Positions 35,722-44,644 are shown, counted from the first letter of the stretch. The stretch: 64,000 bases of DNA from Alphaproteobacteria bacterium (GCA_040905865.1 JBBDQU010000051.1:33103-97102), one strand, 5' to 3'. The notes: generated from the sequence alone by a model not told the origin. Numbers and translations: made by a program.

Positions 35722-36297
35722 ATGCGCGCCTGGCAAAGAATGCTGAGCGGACGGCGGCTGAACCTGCTGGAGCCTTCGCCGCTCGACATCGAAATAGAGG
35801 ATATCGCCCACGGCCTGTCCCGCGTCGCGCGCTGGAACGGGCAGACCGACGGCGAATGGGCCTTTTCGGTAGCGGAGCATTCGGTGCTGGTCGAGAGCCT
35901 GACCCGGCGCTTCCGCAAGAATATTTCGCCGTCGTGGCGCATGGCCGCGCTGCTGCACGATGCGGCGGAATATGTCATCGGCGACCTGATTTCACCCTTC
36001 AAGGCCGCCGTCGGCTTTGACTACAAGGGCTTCGAGCACAGCCTGCAGAGCGCCATCCATATCCGGTTCGGCATCGCCCCCATTCCGCCGGAAAGCGCGC
36101 AGAAGCTGATCAAGCGGGCGGACCGCGCCTCGGCCTGGCTGGAAGCCGTGCAACTCGCCGGATTCACGCCGGCGGAGGCAAAGCAGATATTCGGCAGCCC
36201 GCGCGGCATTGATAACATCACGCTTTCGCCCGTTCCGCCGGCGCAGGCGAAACAGAAATTTCTCGACAGGTTCGAATTGCTGGCCGGAATGATTTAG
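35722..36297 (+). CDS. HD-domain phosphohydrolase (YfbR-like 5'-nucleotidase family)
   Basis: A 191-residue HD-superfamily protein. Metal ligands are visible in 'IEDIAHGLSRVARWNG' (His30), 'SVAEHSVLV' (His53) and 'AALLHDAAEYVIGD' (His79, Asp80, with Glu83 nearby). The layout is that of YfbR-type 5'-deoxynucleotidases and relatives, so nucleotide dephosphorylation is likely but not proven. The start at 35722 is fixed by GGAAGGA seven bases upstream; the frame from 35647 overlaps the divergent SDR gene and has no such site. It precedes the amidase gene by 48 nt. Confidence 0.85.
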   Translation: MRAWQRMLSGRRLNLLEPSPLDIEIEDIAHGLSRVARWNGQTDGEWAFSVAEHSVLVESLTRRFRKNISPSWRMAALLHDAAEYVIGDLISPFKAAVGFDYKGFEHSLQSAIHIRFGIAPIPPESAQKLIKRADRASAWLEAVQLAGFTPAEAKQIFGSPRGIDNITLSPVPPAQAKQKFLDRFELLAGMI

Positions 36298-36345
36298 GAT
36301 CGTACCGACGCACCGCGTATCCCGGCCTTACAGGAGGTTTGCAGA

Positions 36346-37755
36346 ATGTCCGTTGAGATCGCCCGGTTGCCGGCGACCGAACTGCTGCGGTGCTTCCGGC
36401 GCCGCGAACTGTCGCCCGTCGAGGCGACCCGGGCCGCGCTGGCGCGCATCGAGGAATGCAACGGCGTCGTCAACGCCTTCCGGATCGTCGACGGCGACCG
36501 CGCGATGGCGGACGCAAGGGCCTCCGAGGCGCGCTGGATGGCCGGCGCCCCGCTGGGACCGGTCGATGGCGTGCCGACCTCCGTGAAGGATATCGTGTTG
36601 ACCAAAGGCTGGTCGACGCTGCGCGGCAGCAGGACCATCGACCCGGACCAGCCCTGGGAGGACGATGCGCCCAGCGTCGCGCGGCTGCGCGAAAGCGGCG
36701 CGGTTCTGCTGGGCAAGACGACGACCCCGGAATTCGGCTGGAAAGGCGTCACCGACAGCCCGCTTACCGGCGTCACCCGCAACCCCTGGCATACCGGCCG
36801 CACCCCCGGCGGCAGCAGCGGCGGCGCGGCGGCGGCGGCGGCGCTGGGAATGGGGGCGCTGCATATCGGCACCGATGGCGGCGGTTCGATCCGCATGCCG
36901 GGCGGCTTTACCGGCATTTTCGGCCTCAAGCCCAGTTTCGGGCGCGTGCCCGCCTGGCCGGGCAGCGTTTTCGGCACGCTGGCGCATATCGGCCCCATGA
37001 CCCGCACGGTCGGCGACGCGGCGCTGATGCTGAACGTCCTGTCCGGCCCGGATGCGCGCGACTGGACCGCCCTGCCCGCCACCGGCCGCGACTACCGGGT
37101 CGGGCTGGAGGACGGCGTGGCCGGGTTGCGCATTGCGTTCAGCCCCGCGCTGGGCCGCGCCGATGTCGACCCCGAAATCGCCGCGCTGGTCCGTTCCGCC
37201 GTCGGGGTGCTGGAATCGCTGGGCGCGCATGTCACGGAAACCGATCCCGGCTTCGACGACCCCGCCGAGACATTCCGCCGCCACTGGTACAGCGCCGCGG
37301 CCTATATGGTGGGGACATTCCCGGCGGCGGACCGGAATCTGCTCGATCCCGGCCTGCAGGAGATCGCGGCGCAGGGCGCGGAAATCACCATGACCGAATA
37401 TATGGAAGCGGTCACGGCCCGCAACAGGCTTGGCGAAACCATGTCGCGGTTCCATGACGAATACGACCTGCTGCTCACGCCAACCCTGCCGATCCCGGCC
37501 TTCGCCGCCGGGCAGGAAGCCCCGGACCCCGGCAGGATGCCGCGCTGGACCAGCTGGACCCCGTTCACCTATCCGTTCAACCTGACCCAGCAGCCTGCGG
37601 CGACGGTTCCCTGCGGCTTCAATAGCGAGGGGCTTCCGGCCGGATTGCAGATTATCGGCGCCAGGGATGCGGATGCGCTGGTGCTGCGCGCCGCGCGGGC
37701 CTATGAATCGGCCTGCCCGTTCCGCATGCCGGATTCGCCCAATATTCAGCATTGA
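36346..37755 (+). CDS. Amidase (amidase signature family, GatA-like)
   Basis: A 469-residue amidase-signature hydrolase. The Ser-cisSer-Lys triad is visible: Lys81 in 'VPTSVKDIV', the cis-Ser157 in 'TPGGSSGGA', and the nucleophile Ser180 in 'GTDGGGSIRMPGG'. It hydrolyses an amide bond. A role as GatA in Gln-tRNA synthesis is unlikely because no gatB or gatC is nearby and the context is catabolic. A GGAGG ribosome-binding site precedes the ATG. Its stop overlaps the region of the next start, so it is co-translated with the FAD-linked dehydrogenase; the pair may release and then oxidise a hydroxy acid. Substrate unknown. Confidence 0.88.
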   Translation: MSVEIARLPATELLRCFRRRELSPVEATRAALARIEECNGVVNAFRIVDGDRAMADARASEARWMAGAPLGPVDGVPTSVKDIVLTKGWSTLRGSRTIDPDQPWEDDAPSVARLRESGAVLLGKTTTPEFGWKGVTDSPLTGVTRNPWHTGRTPGGSSGGAAAAAALGMGALHIGTDGGGSIRMPGGFTGIFGLKPSFGRVPAWPGSVFGTLAHIGPMTRTVGDAALMLNVLSGPDARDWTALPATGRDYRVGLEDGVAGLRIAFSPALGRADVDPEIAALVRSAVGVLESLGAHVTETDPGFDDPAETFRRHWYSAAAYMVGTFPAADRNLLDPGLQEIAAQGAEITMTEYMEAVTARNRLGETMSRFHDEYDLLLTPTLPIPAFAAGQEAPDPGRMPRWTSWTPFTYPFNLTQQPAATVPCGFNSEGLPAGLQIIGARDADALVLRAARAYESACPFRMPDSPNIQH

Positions 37756-37757
37756 CC

Positions 37758-39173
37758 ATGACCGCCATGACCAGATCGAAAATCGATACCGAAACGCTCG
37801 AAAAACTCAAACAGGCCGCCGGGCCCGGCGGATGGATCGAGGACGATGCCGGCAAGGCCGCCTATCTGGACGATTTCCGCGGGCTGTATCACGGCGAAAC
37901 GCCGCTCGTGCTGCGCCCTGCCGATACACAGGCGGTTGCCGCGATCCTGAAAATCTGCGACGCGGCGTCCATCGGCGTTGTCCCGCAGGGCGGTAATACC
38001 GGCTATTGCGGCGGCGCCACGCCGAACCCGGACGGCAGCGAAATCGTCCTGTCCCTCGCCCGCATGAACCGGATCCGCGACATTGACCCGCTGGACAATT
38101 CGATCACCGTCGAAGCCGGTTGCGTATTGGCGGATATCCAGGCGGCGGCGGAAGAAGTCGACCGGCTGTTCCCGCTCAGCCTCGCGGCGGAAGGCAGTTG
38201 CCAGATCGGCGGCAACCTGTCGACCAATGCCGGCGGCACCGCCGTGCTGCGCTACGGCAACACCCGCGACCTGACCCTGGGGCTGGAAGTCGTCCTGCCG
38301 GACGGGCAGATCTGGCACGGACTGCGAAAACTGCGCAAGGACAACACGGGCTACGACCTGAAGCAGCTGTTCATCGGCGCGGAAGGCACGCTCGGGATCG
38401 TCACCGCCGCCGTCATGAAGCTGTACCCGCGCCCCCGCGAAGTCAGCACCGCCTTCGTGGCGCTGCGCGACGCCACGGCGGCGGTCACCCTGCTGGCCAG
38501 CGCCAAGGCGGCCAGCGGCGACGGCACCACCACATTCGAATACATGGACCGGGTCTGCCTCGACCTCGTCTTCGACCGCGACCCGGATCAGCAGGATCCC
38601 TTCGGCGAGGCGCATGGACATTACGCGCTGATCGAAATGTCGGCCGCCTCGGAGGTGATGGAAACCATGCTTGGCGCCGCCTTCGAGGCCGGCGAAATTC
38701 AGGATGCCGTCATTGCCAGCAGCGGCGCGCAGCGGTCGGCGCTGTGGCGACTGCGCGAACTCATCCCGGAATCGATGAACCATGCCGGCGGCGTCATCCG
38801 CCACGACGTCTCGGTGCCGGTTTCCATGGTGCCGGAATTCCTGGATCGGGCGCGTATCTGCGCCCGGGACACCATCGACGGCGTCCGCATCGGGCCGTTC
38901 GGTCATATCGGCGACGGCAATATCCATTTCAATCTGGTGCAGCCGGTCGGCGGCGACAAGGCGGCGTTCCTGGCCCGCACCCACGATATCGAGGTCGGCA
39001 TTCACGACATCGCGACGGCGCTGGAGGGCAGTTTCAGCGCCGAACACGGTATCGGGCAGTTGAAGCGCGACGAGCTGGCGCGCTACAAGTCGGATATCGA
39101 ACAGGACCAGATGCGGCGCATCAAACAGGCCTTCGACCCGAAGGGAATCATGAATCCCGGCAAGGTCCTGTAA
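37758..39173 (+). CDS. FAD-linked D-2-hydroxyacid dehydrogenase (GlcD/D2HGDH type)
   Basis: A 471-residue FAD-binding oxidoreductase of the vanillyl-alcohol-oxidase fold. The PCMH-type FAD domain carries 'VVPQGGNTGYCGGATP', 'GSCQIGGNLSTNAGGTAVLRYG' in its core (seen in two blocks) and 'LFIGAEGTLGIVTAAV'. The C-terminal domain shows the metal or substrate segment 'GPFGHIGDGNIHFN' and 'SAEHGIGQLKRDEL'. The closest function is oxidation of D-lactate, glycolate or D-2-hydroxyglutarate. The ATG at 37758 is preferred; a TTG at 37752 is in frame and overlaps the amidase stop. A c-type cytochrome gene follows at 278 nt and could accept electrons, though this is only suggestive. Confidence 0.88.
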   Translation: MTAMTRSKIDTETLEKLKQAAGPGGWIEDDAGKAAYLDDFRGLYHGETPLVLRPADTQAVAAILKICDAASIGVVPQGGNTGYCGGATPNPDGSEIVLSLARMNRIRDIDPLDNSITVEAGCVLADIQAAAEEVDRLFPLSLAAEGSCQIGGNLSTNAGGTAVLRYGNTRDLTLGLEVVLPDGQIWHGLRKLRKDNTGYDLKQLFIGAEGTLGIVTAAVMKLYPRPREVSTAFVALRDATAAVTLLASAKAASGDGTTTFEYMDRVCLDLVFDRDPDQQDPFGEAHGHYALIEMSAASEVMETMLGAAFEAGEIQDAVIASSGAQRSALWRLRELIPESMNHAGGVIRHDVSVPVSMVPEFLDRARICARDTIDGVRIGPFGHIGDGNIHFNLVQPVGGDKAAFLARTHDIEVGIHDIATALEGSFSAEHGIGQLKRDELARYKSDIEQDQMRRIKQAFDPKGIMNPGKVL

Positions 39174-39213
39174 CCCGACACGATCTGTAGCAACTGCCTG
39201 AAGCGCCGTCCTT

Positions 39214-39275
39214 AAAGCAAATCGTGATTAATCGGAACCACCCGGGTGATTCCGATTAACACGTGAATTTGCTTT
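39214..39275. repeat. Imperfect 62-bp palindrome (REP/MITE-like)
   Basis: The left arm starts AAAGCAAATCGTGATTAATC and the right arm reads, reverse-complemented, AAAGCAAATTCACGTGTTAA; inner parts pair as CGGAA/TTCCG around the axis ACCCGGGT. The right arm carries a small insertion compared with the left, as in the palindrome at 34657-34715. The unit could form a long hairpin and end transcription of the FAD-linked dehydrogenase gene, but no U-tract follows. The remainder of the 278-nt gap (39174-39451) shows no other clear element. Confidence 0.65.
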
Positions 39276-39451
39276 TAATCCAAAAAAATAGAGGCGGATT
39301 TATATTGTATTGTCAGGATATTGACTGTTATCCGGCGGCGCGCGTTGCGGCGATATGGCGCAAGTCGCTGCGGTTGATCCTCTCCGGAGCGCCCCTTAGA
39401 TAGCAGGCGAGACAAATGGCTGAAGCAATTTATCGCTGAGGGAGAATTCGC

Positions 39452-39823
39452 ATGCGTAACGTCCTGCTGGTGGCTTTCGGCGCAGCTCTGGGTTTCGGCG
39501 CCCTGTCCGCCCATGCCGCCGACCTGGCCGAGGGCGAAAAGGTATTCAAGAAATGCAGGGCCTGCCACGCGCTGGAGGAAGGCAAAAAAAAGGTGGGACC
39601 GACGTTGTTCGGCATCGTCGGGGCCCCGGCCGCCGGCATGAAGGGGTTCAACTATTCCGCTGCGATGAAGAATTCCGGCCTCACCTGGGACGAGGCGACG
39701 CTCGATTCCTATCTTGAAAACCCGAGGCAGTTCATCAAGGGCAATCGCATGGCCTTCCCGGGCCTGAAAAAACCGGAAGATCGTGCAAACGTCATCGCCT
39801 ACATGAAGGGATACGGCAGGTAG
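39452..39823 (+). CDS. Class I c-type cytochrome (c2/c550-like)
   Basis: A 123-residue periplasmic electron carrier. The signal peptide is about residues 1-22 ('MRNVLLVAFGAALGFGALSA', cut after 'AHA'). The haem is attached at Cys35 and Cys38 with His39 as axial ligand ('FKKCRACHAL'), and Met100 in 'GNRMAFPGL' is the sixth ligand. The mature size of about 100 residues and 'VGPTLFGIVGAPAA' match cytochrome c2/c550. The ribosome-binding site GAGGGAG is 7 nt upstream. It may shuttle electrons from a bc1 complex or from a periplasmic dehydrogenase to an oxidase. Confidence 0.93.
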   Translation: MRNVLLVAFGAALGFGALSAHAADLAEGEKVFKKCRACHALEEGKKKVGPTLFGIVGAPAAGMKGFNYSAAMKNSGLTWDEATLDSYLENPRQFIKGNRMAFPGLKKPEDRANVIAYMKGYGR

Positions 39824-39859
39824 CACCTGTCCCCGCGCCCTGCGGCGGGCCGCGCCGGA

Positions 39860-40600
39860 TCAGCGAAATACGATCCCGCCATCGACCTGGATAATCTGGC
39901 CGTTGATGAAGCTGGCGCCGCCGCTGCACAGGAACGCGATGGCGTGCGCGACTTCTCCGGGTAGACCGAAGCGTCCCAGCACCGCCTCCGCGGCGGCCGA
40001 ATTGCCGCGTTCGCGGATGATGCCCTCGGTCATCCGGGTCACGATAATGCCCGGCGCGACCGCATTGACATTCACGTCCGGAGCAAATTTCTTCGCCAGC
40101 GACCGGACCAGCCCGTGCAGTCCCGCCTTCGCCACGCTGTAGGGCGTGTAATCCGGCGACCCGCGCCCGGCGGCAATGGAGGTGGTAAAGACCATCCGTC
40201 CCGCTGCGCCCTTTTCCCGCCTGCGGTCATAGGCGACAGCCATATCATACGCCGTTTTCAGATTGACCTGTATCGCCCGGTCCCAGACGTCCTGCTTCGC
40301 CGGATCGAACGGGTCCGGTTCGAACAGACCGGCCAGGTGGACCAGGCCGTGCGGCGCCTCCCCCGCCGAATCGAACGCCGCCGCGCAGGCCGCGGGCCCA
40401 TCCAGCGCCGAAACATGGGTGGTGACCCGCCCTGTCCCACCGTCCAGCCCCGCCGCGGCCGCCGCCAGCGCTTCTTCGCGCAGATCGACCAGATGGACAT
40501 GCGCGCCGCCGGCGATGAGTAGCGCCGCGCATTCGACGCCGATGCCGCCGGCGGCGCCGGTAACGACAATCGTCCGGCCGGCAAAATCATATCGGTTCAT
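39860..40600 (-). CDS. Short-chain dehydrogenase/reductase (SDR)
   Basis: A 246-residue SDR. The cofactor loop is 'VVTGAAGGIGVECAALL'. Asp in 'HLVDLREEAL' suggests NAD preference. The active-site Ser is in 'FTTSIAAGRGSP' and Tyr-Lys in 'YTPYSVAKAGLHG'. The C-terminus 'FLCSGGASFINGQIIQVDGG' is the usual closing segment of FabG-like SDRs. The NNAG motif is replaced by 'LVHLAGLFEPD', a mild variation. It could oxidise or reduce a hydroxy compound; the substrate is unknown. It lies 39 nt from the MscS gene on the same strand, and its 5' end starts a possible two-gene transcript with that gene upstream. Confidence 0.86.
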   Translation of the reverse strand: MNRYDFAGRTIVVTGAAGGIGVECAALLIAGGAHVHLVDLREEALAAAAAGLDGGTGRVTTHVSALDGPAACAAAFDSAGEAPHGLVHLAGLFEPDPFDPAKQDVWDRAIQVNLKTAYDMAVAYDRRREKGAAGRMVFTTSIAAGRGSPDYTPYSVAKAGLHGLVRSLAKKFAPDVNVNAVAPGIIVTRMTEGIIRERGNSAAAEAVLGRFGLPGEVAHAIAFLCSGGASFINGQIIQVDGGIVFR

Positions 40601-40639
40601 CGCCTCTGCCTCCCTGTGGCGGGTATTGCCCCGCCAGAA

Positions 40640-41479
40640 TCAGTCCGCCGCCGCGTTGACGATGTGCACGGTGCGCTGCGGATAGGGAATATTGATGCCT
40701 GTTTCGTCGAAGCGTTCCTTGATCGCCTTGGTCAGGCCGAATTTCAGGCCCCAGTAATCGGCGGCCTTGCACCAGACCCGCACCGTCAGGTCGACGGAAT
40801 TATCGCCAAGCCCGCTCACCGCAACGAGCGGTGCCGGCTCGGGCATGGCGCGGTCGTCCGCCTCGATCAGGCCGATCACCTCGGCGAACGCCTTGTTGAT
40901 GTCGTCGTCGTAGCCGATACCGACCGCGATATCGACCCGGCGCGTCGTATGGTGGCTGTAATTGACCACCGACGAACCCCAGACCTGCCCGTTGGGCACG
41001 ACGATATGCACATTGTCCGGGGTCGCCATTTCCGTGACGAAGAGGGTGATTTCCTTCACCGTGCCCGCCTGGCCGCCGACCTGGACATAGTCGCCGACCT
41101 TGAACGGGCGAAACAGCAGCAGCATGACGCCGGCGGCGACGTTGCTGAGCGTGCCCTGCAGCGCCAGACCGATGGCCAGTCCGGCCGTGCTGAGAACGAT
41201 CAGCAGGCTCGCCATTTCCACCCCGAACTGCGACAGCACGGCGATAACGGTGACGACAAGAACCAGGTAGCGGGTGGCGCTGACGGCGAAGCGCCTGAGG
41301 GTTTCATCCATTCTGGCAACGCGCCCCAGCGCCCGGCTCACCGAACCGGAAACCCACCCGGCGGCGATCCAGCCGATCACCAGTATGGCGATCGCGCCAA
41401 TCACGTCGAGGCCGTAGACAGTAACGACCGCCATCGCCTCGTCGAAACCTTCGCTGATACTCTGATCCATTTCGGTCAT
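40640..41479 (-). CDS. Small-conductance mechanosensitive channel (MscS family)
   Basis: A 279-residue inner-membrane channel of the short MscS type: three membrane helices (about 25-47, 65-85 and 90-115), then a beta-domain and a C-terminal alpha/beta cage. The pore helix TM3 is the glycine/alanine-rich 'LSTAGLAIGLALQGTLSNVA', followed by the beta-domain entry 'FRPFKVGDYVQVGGQAGTV'. The segment 'VPNGQVWGSSVVNYS' is family-typical. It opens on membrane tension to protect against osmotic downshock. The 39-nt spacing to the downstream SDR gene suggests co-transcription. Confidence 0.92.
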   Translation of the reverse strand: MTEMDQSISEGFDEAMAVVTVYGLDVIGAIAILVIGWIAAGWVSGSVSRALGRVARMDETLRRFAVSATRYLVLVVTVIAVLSQFGVEMASLLIVLSTAGLAIGLALQGTLSNVAAGVMLLLFRPFKVGDYVQVGGQAGTVKEITLFVTEMATPDNVHIVVPNGQVWGSSVVNYSHHTTRRVDIAVGIGYDDDINKAFAEVIGLIEADDRAMPEPAPLVAVSGLGDNSVDLTVRVWCKAADYWGLKFGLTKAIKERFDETGINIPYPQRTVHIVNAAAD

Positions 41480-41609
41480 CCCTGTTGAGTACGTAGCCGC
41501 CCGGACCGCATCCCCCGGAAACGGTAACCTTTAAATACGCCGGTAGAAGATTTATGATCTTTTAAAATCCCGCTTCCGCAATATCGAGAGAAATCTGGGT
41601 CCGCTGTCG

Positions 41610-42206
41610 ATGTCCGATACCGAACAGGCAATATTCCCGGCCGCGATAGCCGCGATTGACGCTGCGAACGCGGAAGACCCCAACACCGTCACTGTCGACG
41701 GCAGGATCCGGCCGGCGGAACTGGTGTACTCGGAACGCATGACGGCGGCGCTCGGCCGTTTCGCGCCGGACGCCCCGGAGCCCCTGCGGCTGGCGGCCCG
41801 GGCGCAGCATCTGCGGCGCTGGCAACTGCCCCGCCGCGACTACCCGATGGACCGCACCGGTTACCTGCGCTGGCGTACGGAGCTTAAAAACCGGCACGCG
41901 AACCAGACCGCCGAAATCCTGGCCCGCTGCGGCTATGGCGACGACGCCATCGCGCGCGTCAGGAGCCTGATCCGCAAGGAGCGCCCGAAGAGCGACCCGG
42001 ATTCCCAGACGCTGGAGGACGTCATCTGCCATGTCTTCCTGCAGTATTACCTGGCGGATTTCGCCGCCAAACATGAAGACTCCAAGATTGTCGATATCCT
42101 GCGCAAGACCTGGGGCAAGATGTCGGCGGAAGGCCAGCAGGCGGCGCTCGCCCTGCCGCTGGCGGATGACATGAGGGCGCTCGTCGCGCAGGCCCTGAAA
42201 ACCTGA
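41610..42206 (+). CDS. DUF4202 domain protein
   Basis: A 198-residue soluble protein of the DUF4202 family. Typical segments are 'IDAANAEDPNTV', 'LVYSERMTAALGRF', 'RLAARAQHLRRWQLPR', 'YLRWRTELKNRHA' and 'LEDVICHVFLQYYLADFA'. The combination of conserved Glu, His and Arg residues in 'ARAQHLRRW' and 'DFAAKHEDSK' hints at an active or metal-binding site, but no function is established. The length is typical and the protein is predicted mostly helical. It is a single-gene unit between the divergent MscS gene and the convergent VOC gene. Confidence 0.85.
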   Translation: MSDTEQAIFPAAIAAIDAANAEDPNTVTVDGRIRPAELVYSERMTAALGRFAPDAPEPLRLAARAQHLRRWQLPRRDYPMDRTGYLRWRTELKNRHANQTAEILARCGYGDDAIARVRSLIRKERPKSDPDSQTLEDVICHVFLQYYLADFAAKHEDSKIVDILRKTWGKMSAEGQQAALALPLADDMRALVAQALKT

Positions 42207-42233
42207 CGATCCCCGAAACAGGCGCGCGGACGT

Positions 42234-42671
42234 TCAGAGCGCCAGCGGCTGCGCCTGCGCGACCCGCTGCGGCTCGGTTTTCCAGATATCGGAGCCGTCC
42301 ACATAGACCTCGATGCCGTTGCCGTCCGGGTCGTTGACATAGATCGATTTCGACACTTCATGGTCGACGATCCGCTGCACCGTGACGCCGGCCGCTTCCA
42401 GATCCGCCTTGGCTTTCCTCAGGATTTCCAGGTCGTCACCGAGCCGGAACGCGACATGCGCCAGACCTGCGGTATTCCCGGCCGCCGGCGGCGCATCCTC
42501 GCCGACCGACGCAATGGCGAAATCATGGTGATCGCCGAGACTGAAAAACACCATCTGCCGTTCCGGGTAGCGGGCGCAGACCGGCAGGCCGAGAATGCCG
42601 CTGTAGAACGCTTCGGCGCGTTCCAGATTACTGACCCTGAGCACAACATGACCGAGTGACTGCACTTTCAT
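42234..42671 (-). CDS. VOC-family protein (glyoxalase/dioxygenase fold)
   Basis: A 145-residue single vicinal-oxygen-chelate domain. Metal-binding candidates are His8 in 'SLGHVVLRVSNL', His in 'GLAHVAFRLGDD' and Glu in 'YVNDPDGNGIEVYVDG'. This places it with extradiol-dioxygenase/glyoxalase I-type proteins such as catechol 2,3-dioxygenases and glyoxalases. A dimer would be needed for a full site. The substrate is unknown. It is on the same strand as the Ldh-family gene, 64 nt downstream of it. Confidence 0.87.
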   Translation of the reverse strand: MKVQSLGHVVLRVSNLERAEAFYSGILGLPVCARYPERQMVFFSLGDHHDFAIASVGEDAPPAAGNTAGLAHVAFRLGDDLEILRKAKADLEAAGVTVQRIVDHEVSKSIYVNDPDGNGIEVYVDGSDIWKTEPQRVAQAQPLAL

Positions 42672-42735
42672 GGCACAAATCCTCCCTGTGCGAACGCTGC
42701 GACATGTTAGCGCAGTTTATCCGCGCAGGCGAGCG

Positions 42736-43812
42736 TCAGTTGCCGAGGATGAAGGGCGCGCCGCAGGCTTCCGCCACCTCGCGCACTTCGCGCGCCAGCG
42801 TGTCCGTCATCGGAATCCCGTTCGCCATCCGCTCGATCCGCGACTTGTGCTCCGGGTCGCCGGCGACGAGGACCGGCTGCGACGGATCCAGCGGCGGCGT
42901 TGCATGCAGCATATCGATCAGATCGTCCAGTTCGTCCTCGAATTCGCCGTCCTCGCGGAAGGCGCGCGGATTAATGGCCAGCATGAAATGGCCGACATTG
43001 ATGTATTTTTCGCGCTTGCCGGTTTTCAGGTTGTAGCCGCCGATGAAGGAGCCCGACAGCACGCTGGACAGGATATCGACCATCATCGCCAGCCCGTAGC
43101 CCTTGTGGGAACCCAGTTCGCGCGTGCCGCCCAGCGGCGACAGCCGCTTCGGCGAGGCATTCAGCGCGGCGACCGGATCGGTCGTCGGCACGCCGTTCTC
43201 GTCCGACGCCCAGCCGATCGGAATTTCCTTCTCCGCCCGGCGCGCGATATTCAGCTTGCCGACCGCAATCGTGCTGGTCGCCATGTCGAGCGAGAAATCG
43301 TCATTGCGTTTGGCCGGCGCGGCGAAGGCGATGGGATTGGTCGAATAGCGCGGCTCCTTCGCAAAGGTCGGCAGCACGGCGCGCTGGGTCGTGCCGGTCA
43401 TGCAGATGCCGATCAGGCCGCGCGCGCTGGCCATCGTGGAGTACACGCCCGCCGCGCCGAAATGGTTCGCGTTGCGCACCGTGACCGCGCCCACGCCGAA
43501 CTGCTCCGCCTTGTCGCAGGCCAATTCCATGCCGCGCGTCGCCGGCGCATGCCCCAGCCCGTGATCCGCATCGATCAGCGCGATGGCGCCGAAATCGCGG
43601 ACCACCCTGATATCGGGGTTTACATTGACCGCGCCGGCGCCGCGCCGTTCCGCATAGGTCGGCAGCATGCCCACACCGTGCGAATCGATCCCGCGCAGGT
43701 CGCTTTCGACCATGTTGTTTACGACGATCGCGATCTGATCCTCCTCCATGCCCCAGGCGCGGTAGATTTCGGTGAGTTGTTTGCGCAGGGTTTCATGTGC
43801 AACGGTAATCAT
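42736..43812 (-). CDS. Ldh-family oxidoreductase (malate/ureidoglycolate/sulfolactate dehydrogenase family)
   Basis: A 358-residue NAD(P)-dependent enzyme of the type 2 malate/L-lactate dehydrogenase family, which does not use the Rossmann fold. The active-site His is in 'RGIDSHGVGMLPTYAERR'. Other landmarks are 'DADHGLGHAPATRGME', 'VTVRNANHFGAAGVYS' and 'SHKGYGLAMMVDILSSVLSG'. Members reduce or oxidise malate, ureidoglycolate, 2,3-diketogulonate or sulfolactate. The substrate is undetermined. The start at 43812 gives 'MITVAHETLRKQL'. It probably shares a transcript with the VOC gene downstream. Confidence 0.88.
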   Translation of the reverse strand: MITVAHETLRKQLTEIYRAWGMEEDQIAIVVNNMVESDLRGIDSHGVGMLPTYAERRGAGAVNVNPDIRVVRDFGAIALIDADHGLGHAPATRGMELACDKAEQFGVGAVTVRNANHFGAAGVYSTMASARGLIGICMTGTTQRAVLPTFAKEPRYSTNPIAFAAPAKRNDDFSLDMATSTIAVGKLNIARRAEKEIPIGWASDENGVPTTDPVAALNASPKRLSPLGGTRELGSHKGYGLAMMVDILSSVLSGSFIGGYNLKTGKREKYINVGHFMLAINPRAFREDGEFEDELDDLIDMLHATPPLDPSQPVLVAGDPEHKSRIERMANGIPMTDTLAREVREVAEACGAPFILGN

Positions 43813-43978
43813 GGTCGGCTTCCTTTTTTTTCGTGTTATGGCGTGAATCTGCTCCAAGATTCGCTTAAGCTACTGACACGCCGGTAACGGAGCGTCAATA
43901 TCGTCCGCCGCGAACCGCTTCCCTTTCCCGCTACAGGTGTTAAGCTTCCCTACCGGATTCGAGGAGAGGAGAATCGTC

Positions 43979-44395
43979 ATGCAAGAGAGAAACTGGGATT
44001 TCTTCCACAGCAAGGCATCGGAAGCGACCTGGACGCCGGGTCTGCGGGAGATATTCGAATATCGCGACCTTGGCTACAAGGACGCCACCAAGGGCGACTA
44101 CGTGGCCCATATCGTGCGCGCCAACGGCAAGGAAATGTCGGACGAGGTCCAGGAATGGCACCGCCATATCTGTGATTTCCAGTTCGTCTACGTGCTCGAT
44201 GGATGGGCGGAATTCGAATATGCCGGCCATGGCGTGCACCGGATCGAAAAAGGCGACTGCATCCAGCAGACCCCGCTGATTCCGCACCGGGAAATTGCCT
44301 GCTCGAAGGATTTCGCGGTTCTCGAAATCGTCTCGCCGGCGAATTTCAAAACCGAAATCGTCGACGCGCCGGAAGCCAGCGAAGCCGCCGATTAG
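43979..44395 (+). CDS. Small cupin-domain protein
   Basis: A 138-residue single-domain cupin. Metal-ligand candidates are the two His in 'EWHRHICDFQFVYVLDG', with Glu in 'GWAEFEYAGHGVHRIEKGD' and His in 'PLIPHREIACS'. The start at 43979 has a very good ribosome-binding site (GAGGAGAGGA) and the protein then begins 'MQERNWDFFHSKASEA'. Small cupins often act as isomerases, dioxygenases or sugar/organic-acid sensors; no specific activity can be assigned. It precedes the FMN oxidase gene by 249 nt on the same strand. Confidence 0.8.
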   Translation: MQERNWDFFHSKASEATWTPGLREIFEYRDLGYKDATKGDYVAHIVRANGKEMSDEVQEWHRHICDFQFVYVLDGWAEFEYAGHGVHRIEKGDCIQQTPLIPHREIACSKDFAVLEIVSPANFKTEIVDAPEASEAAD

Positions 44396-44644
44396 ACGGC
44401 AACGCCCGGCACAATAGCCCCCGGAACCTGCGGCAGCGGGTTCGGAGGCGGAATGCGTCCCGGTTTCCGCGGCGCCGCACCAGGACCTGCGGGGTCGGCG
44501 CCGGCGTCCTGTAATACCGCTCCACGATATCGAAGCAATGCGCGTCGGGCAGCGTCGTCAGCGCCGCCTACTTGTGCGGGCCGCTTCGCCCGGCCTAGGA
44601 TCGCCGCCCCGAACTACAATCAGCAGGTCACGGAGAGCAAATCA
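44396..44644. other. Gap between cupin and hydroxy-acid oxidase genes; nothing firm seen
   Basis: The 249 bases are of high GC and open in several frames, but no frame has a ribosome-binding site or family resemblance. On the minus strand a short stretch near 44500 reads 'DAHCFDIVERYYRTPAP', which looks protein-like but is preceded by an in-frame stop. This may be a decayed gene end, but I cannot support it. A GGAGA ribosome-binding site for the downstream GTG lies at its right end. Confidence 0.4.

Noticed and set aside
36346..37755. Amidase as GatA of the Glu-tRNA amidotransferase
   Set aside because: No gatB or gatC nearby, and the gene is coupled to an FAD-linked dehydrogenase gene.
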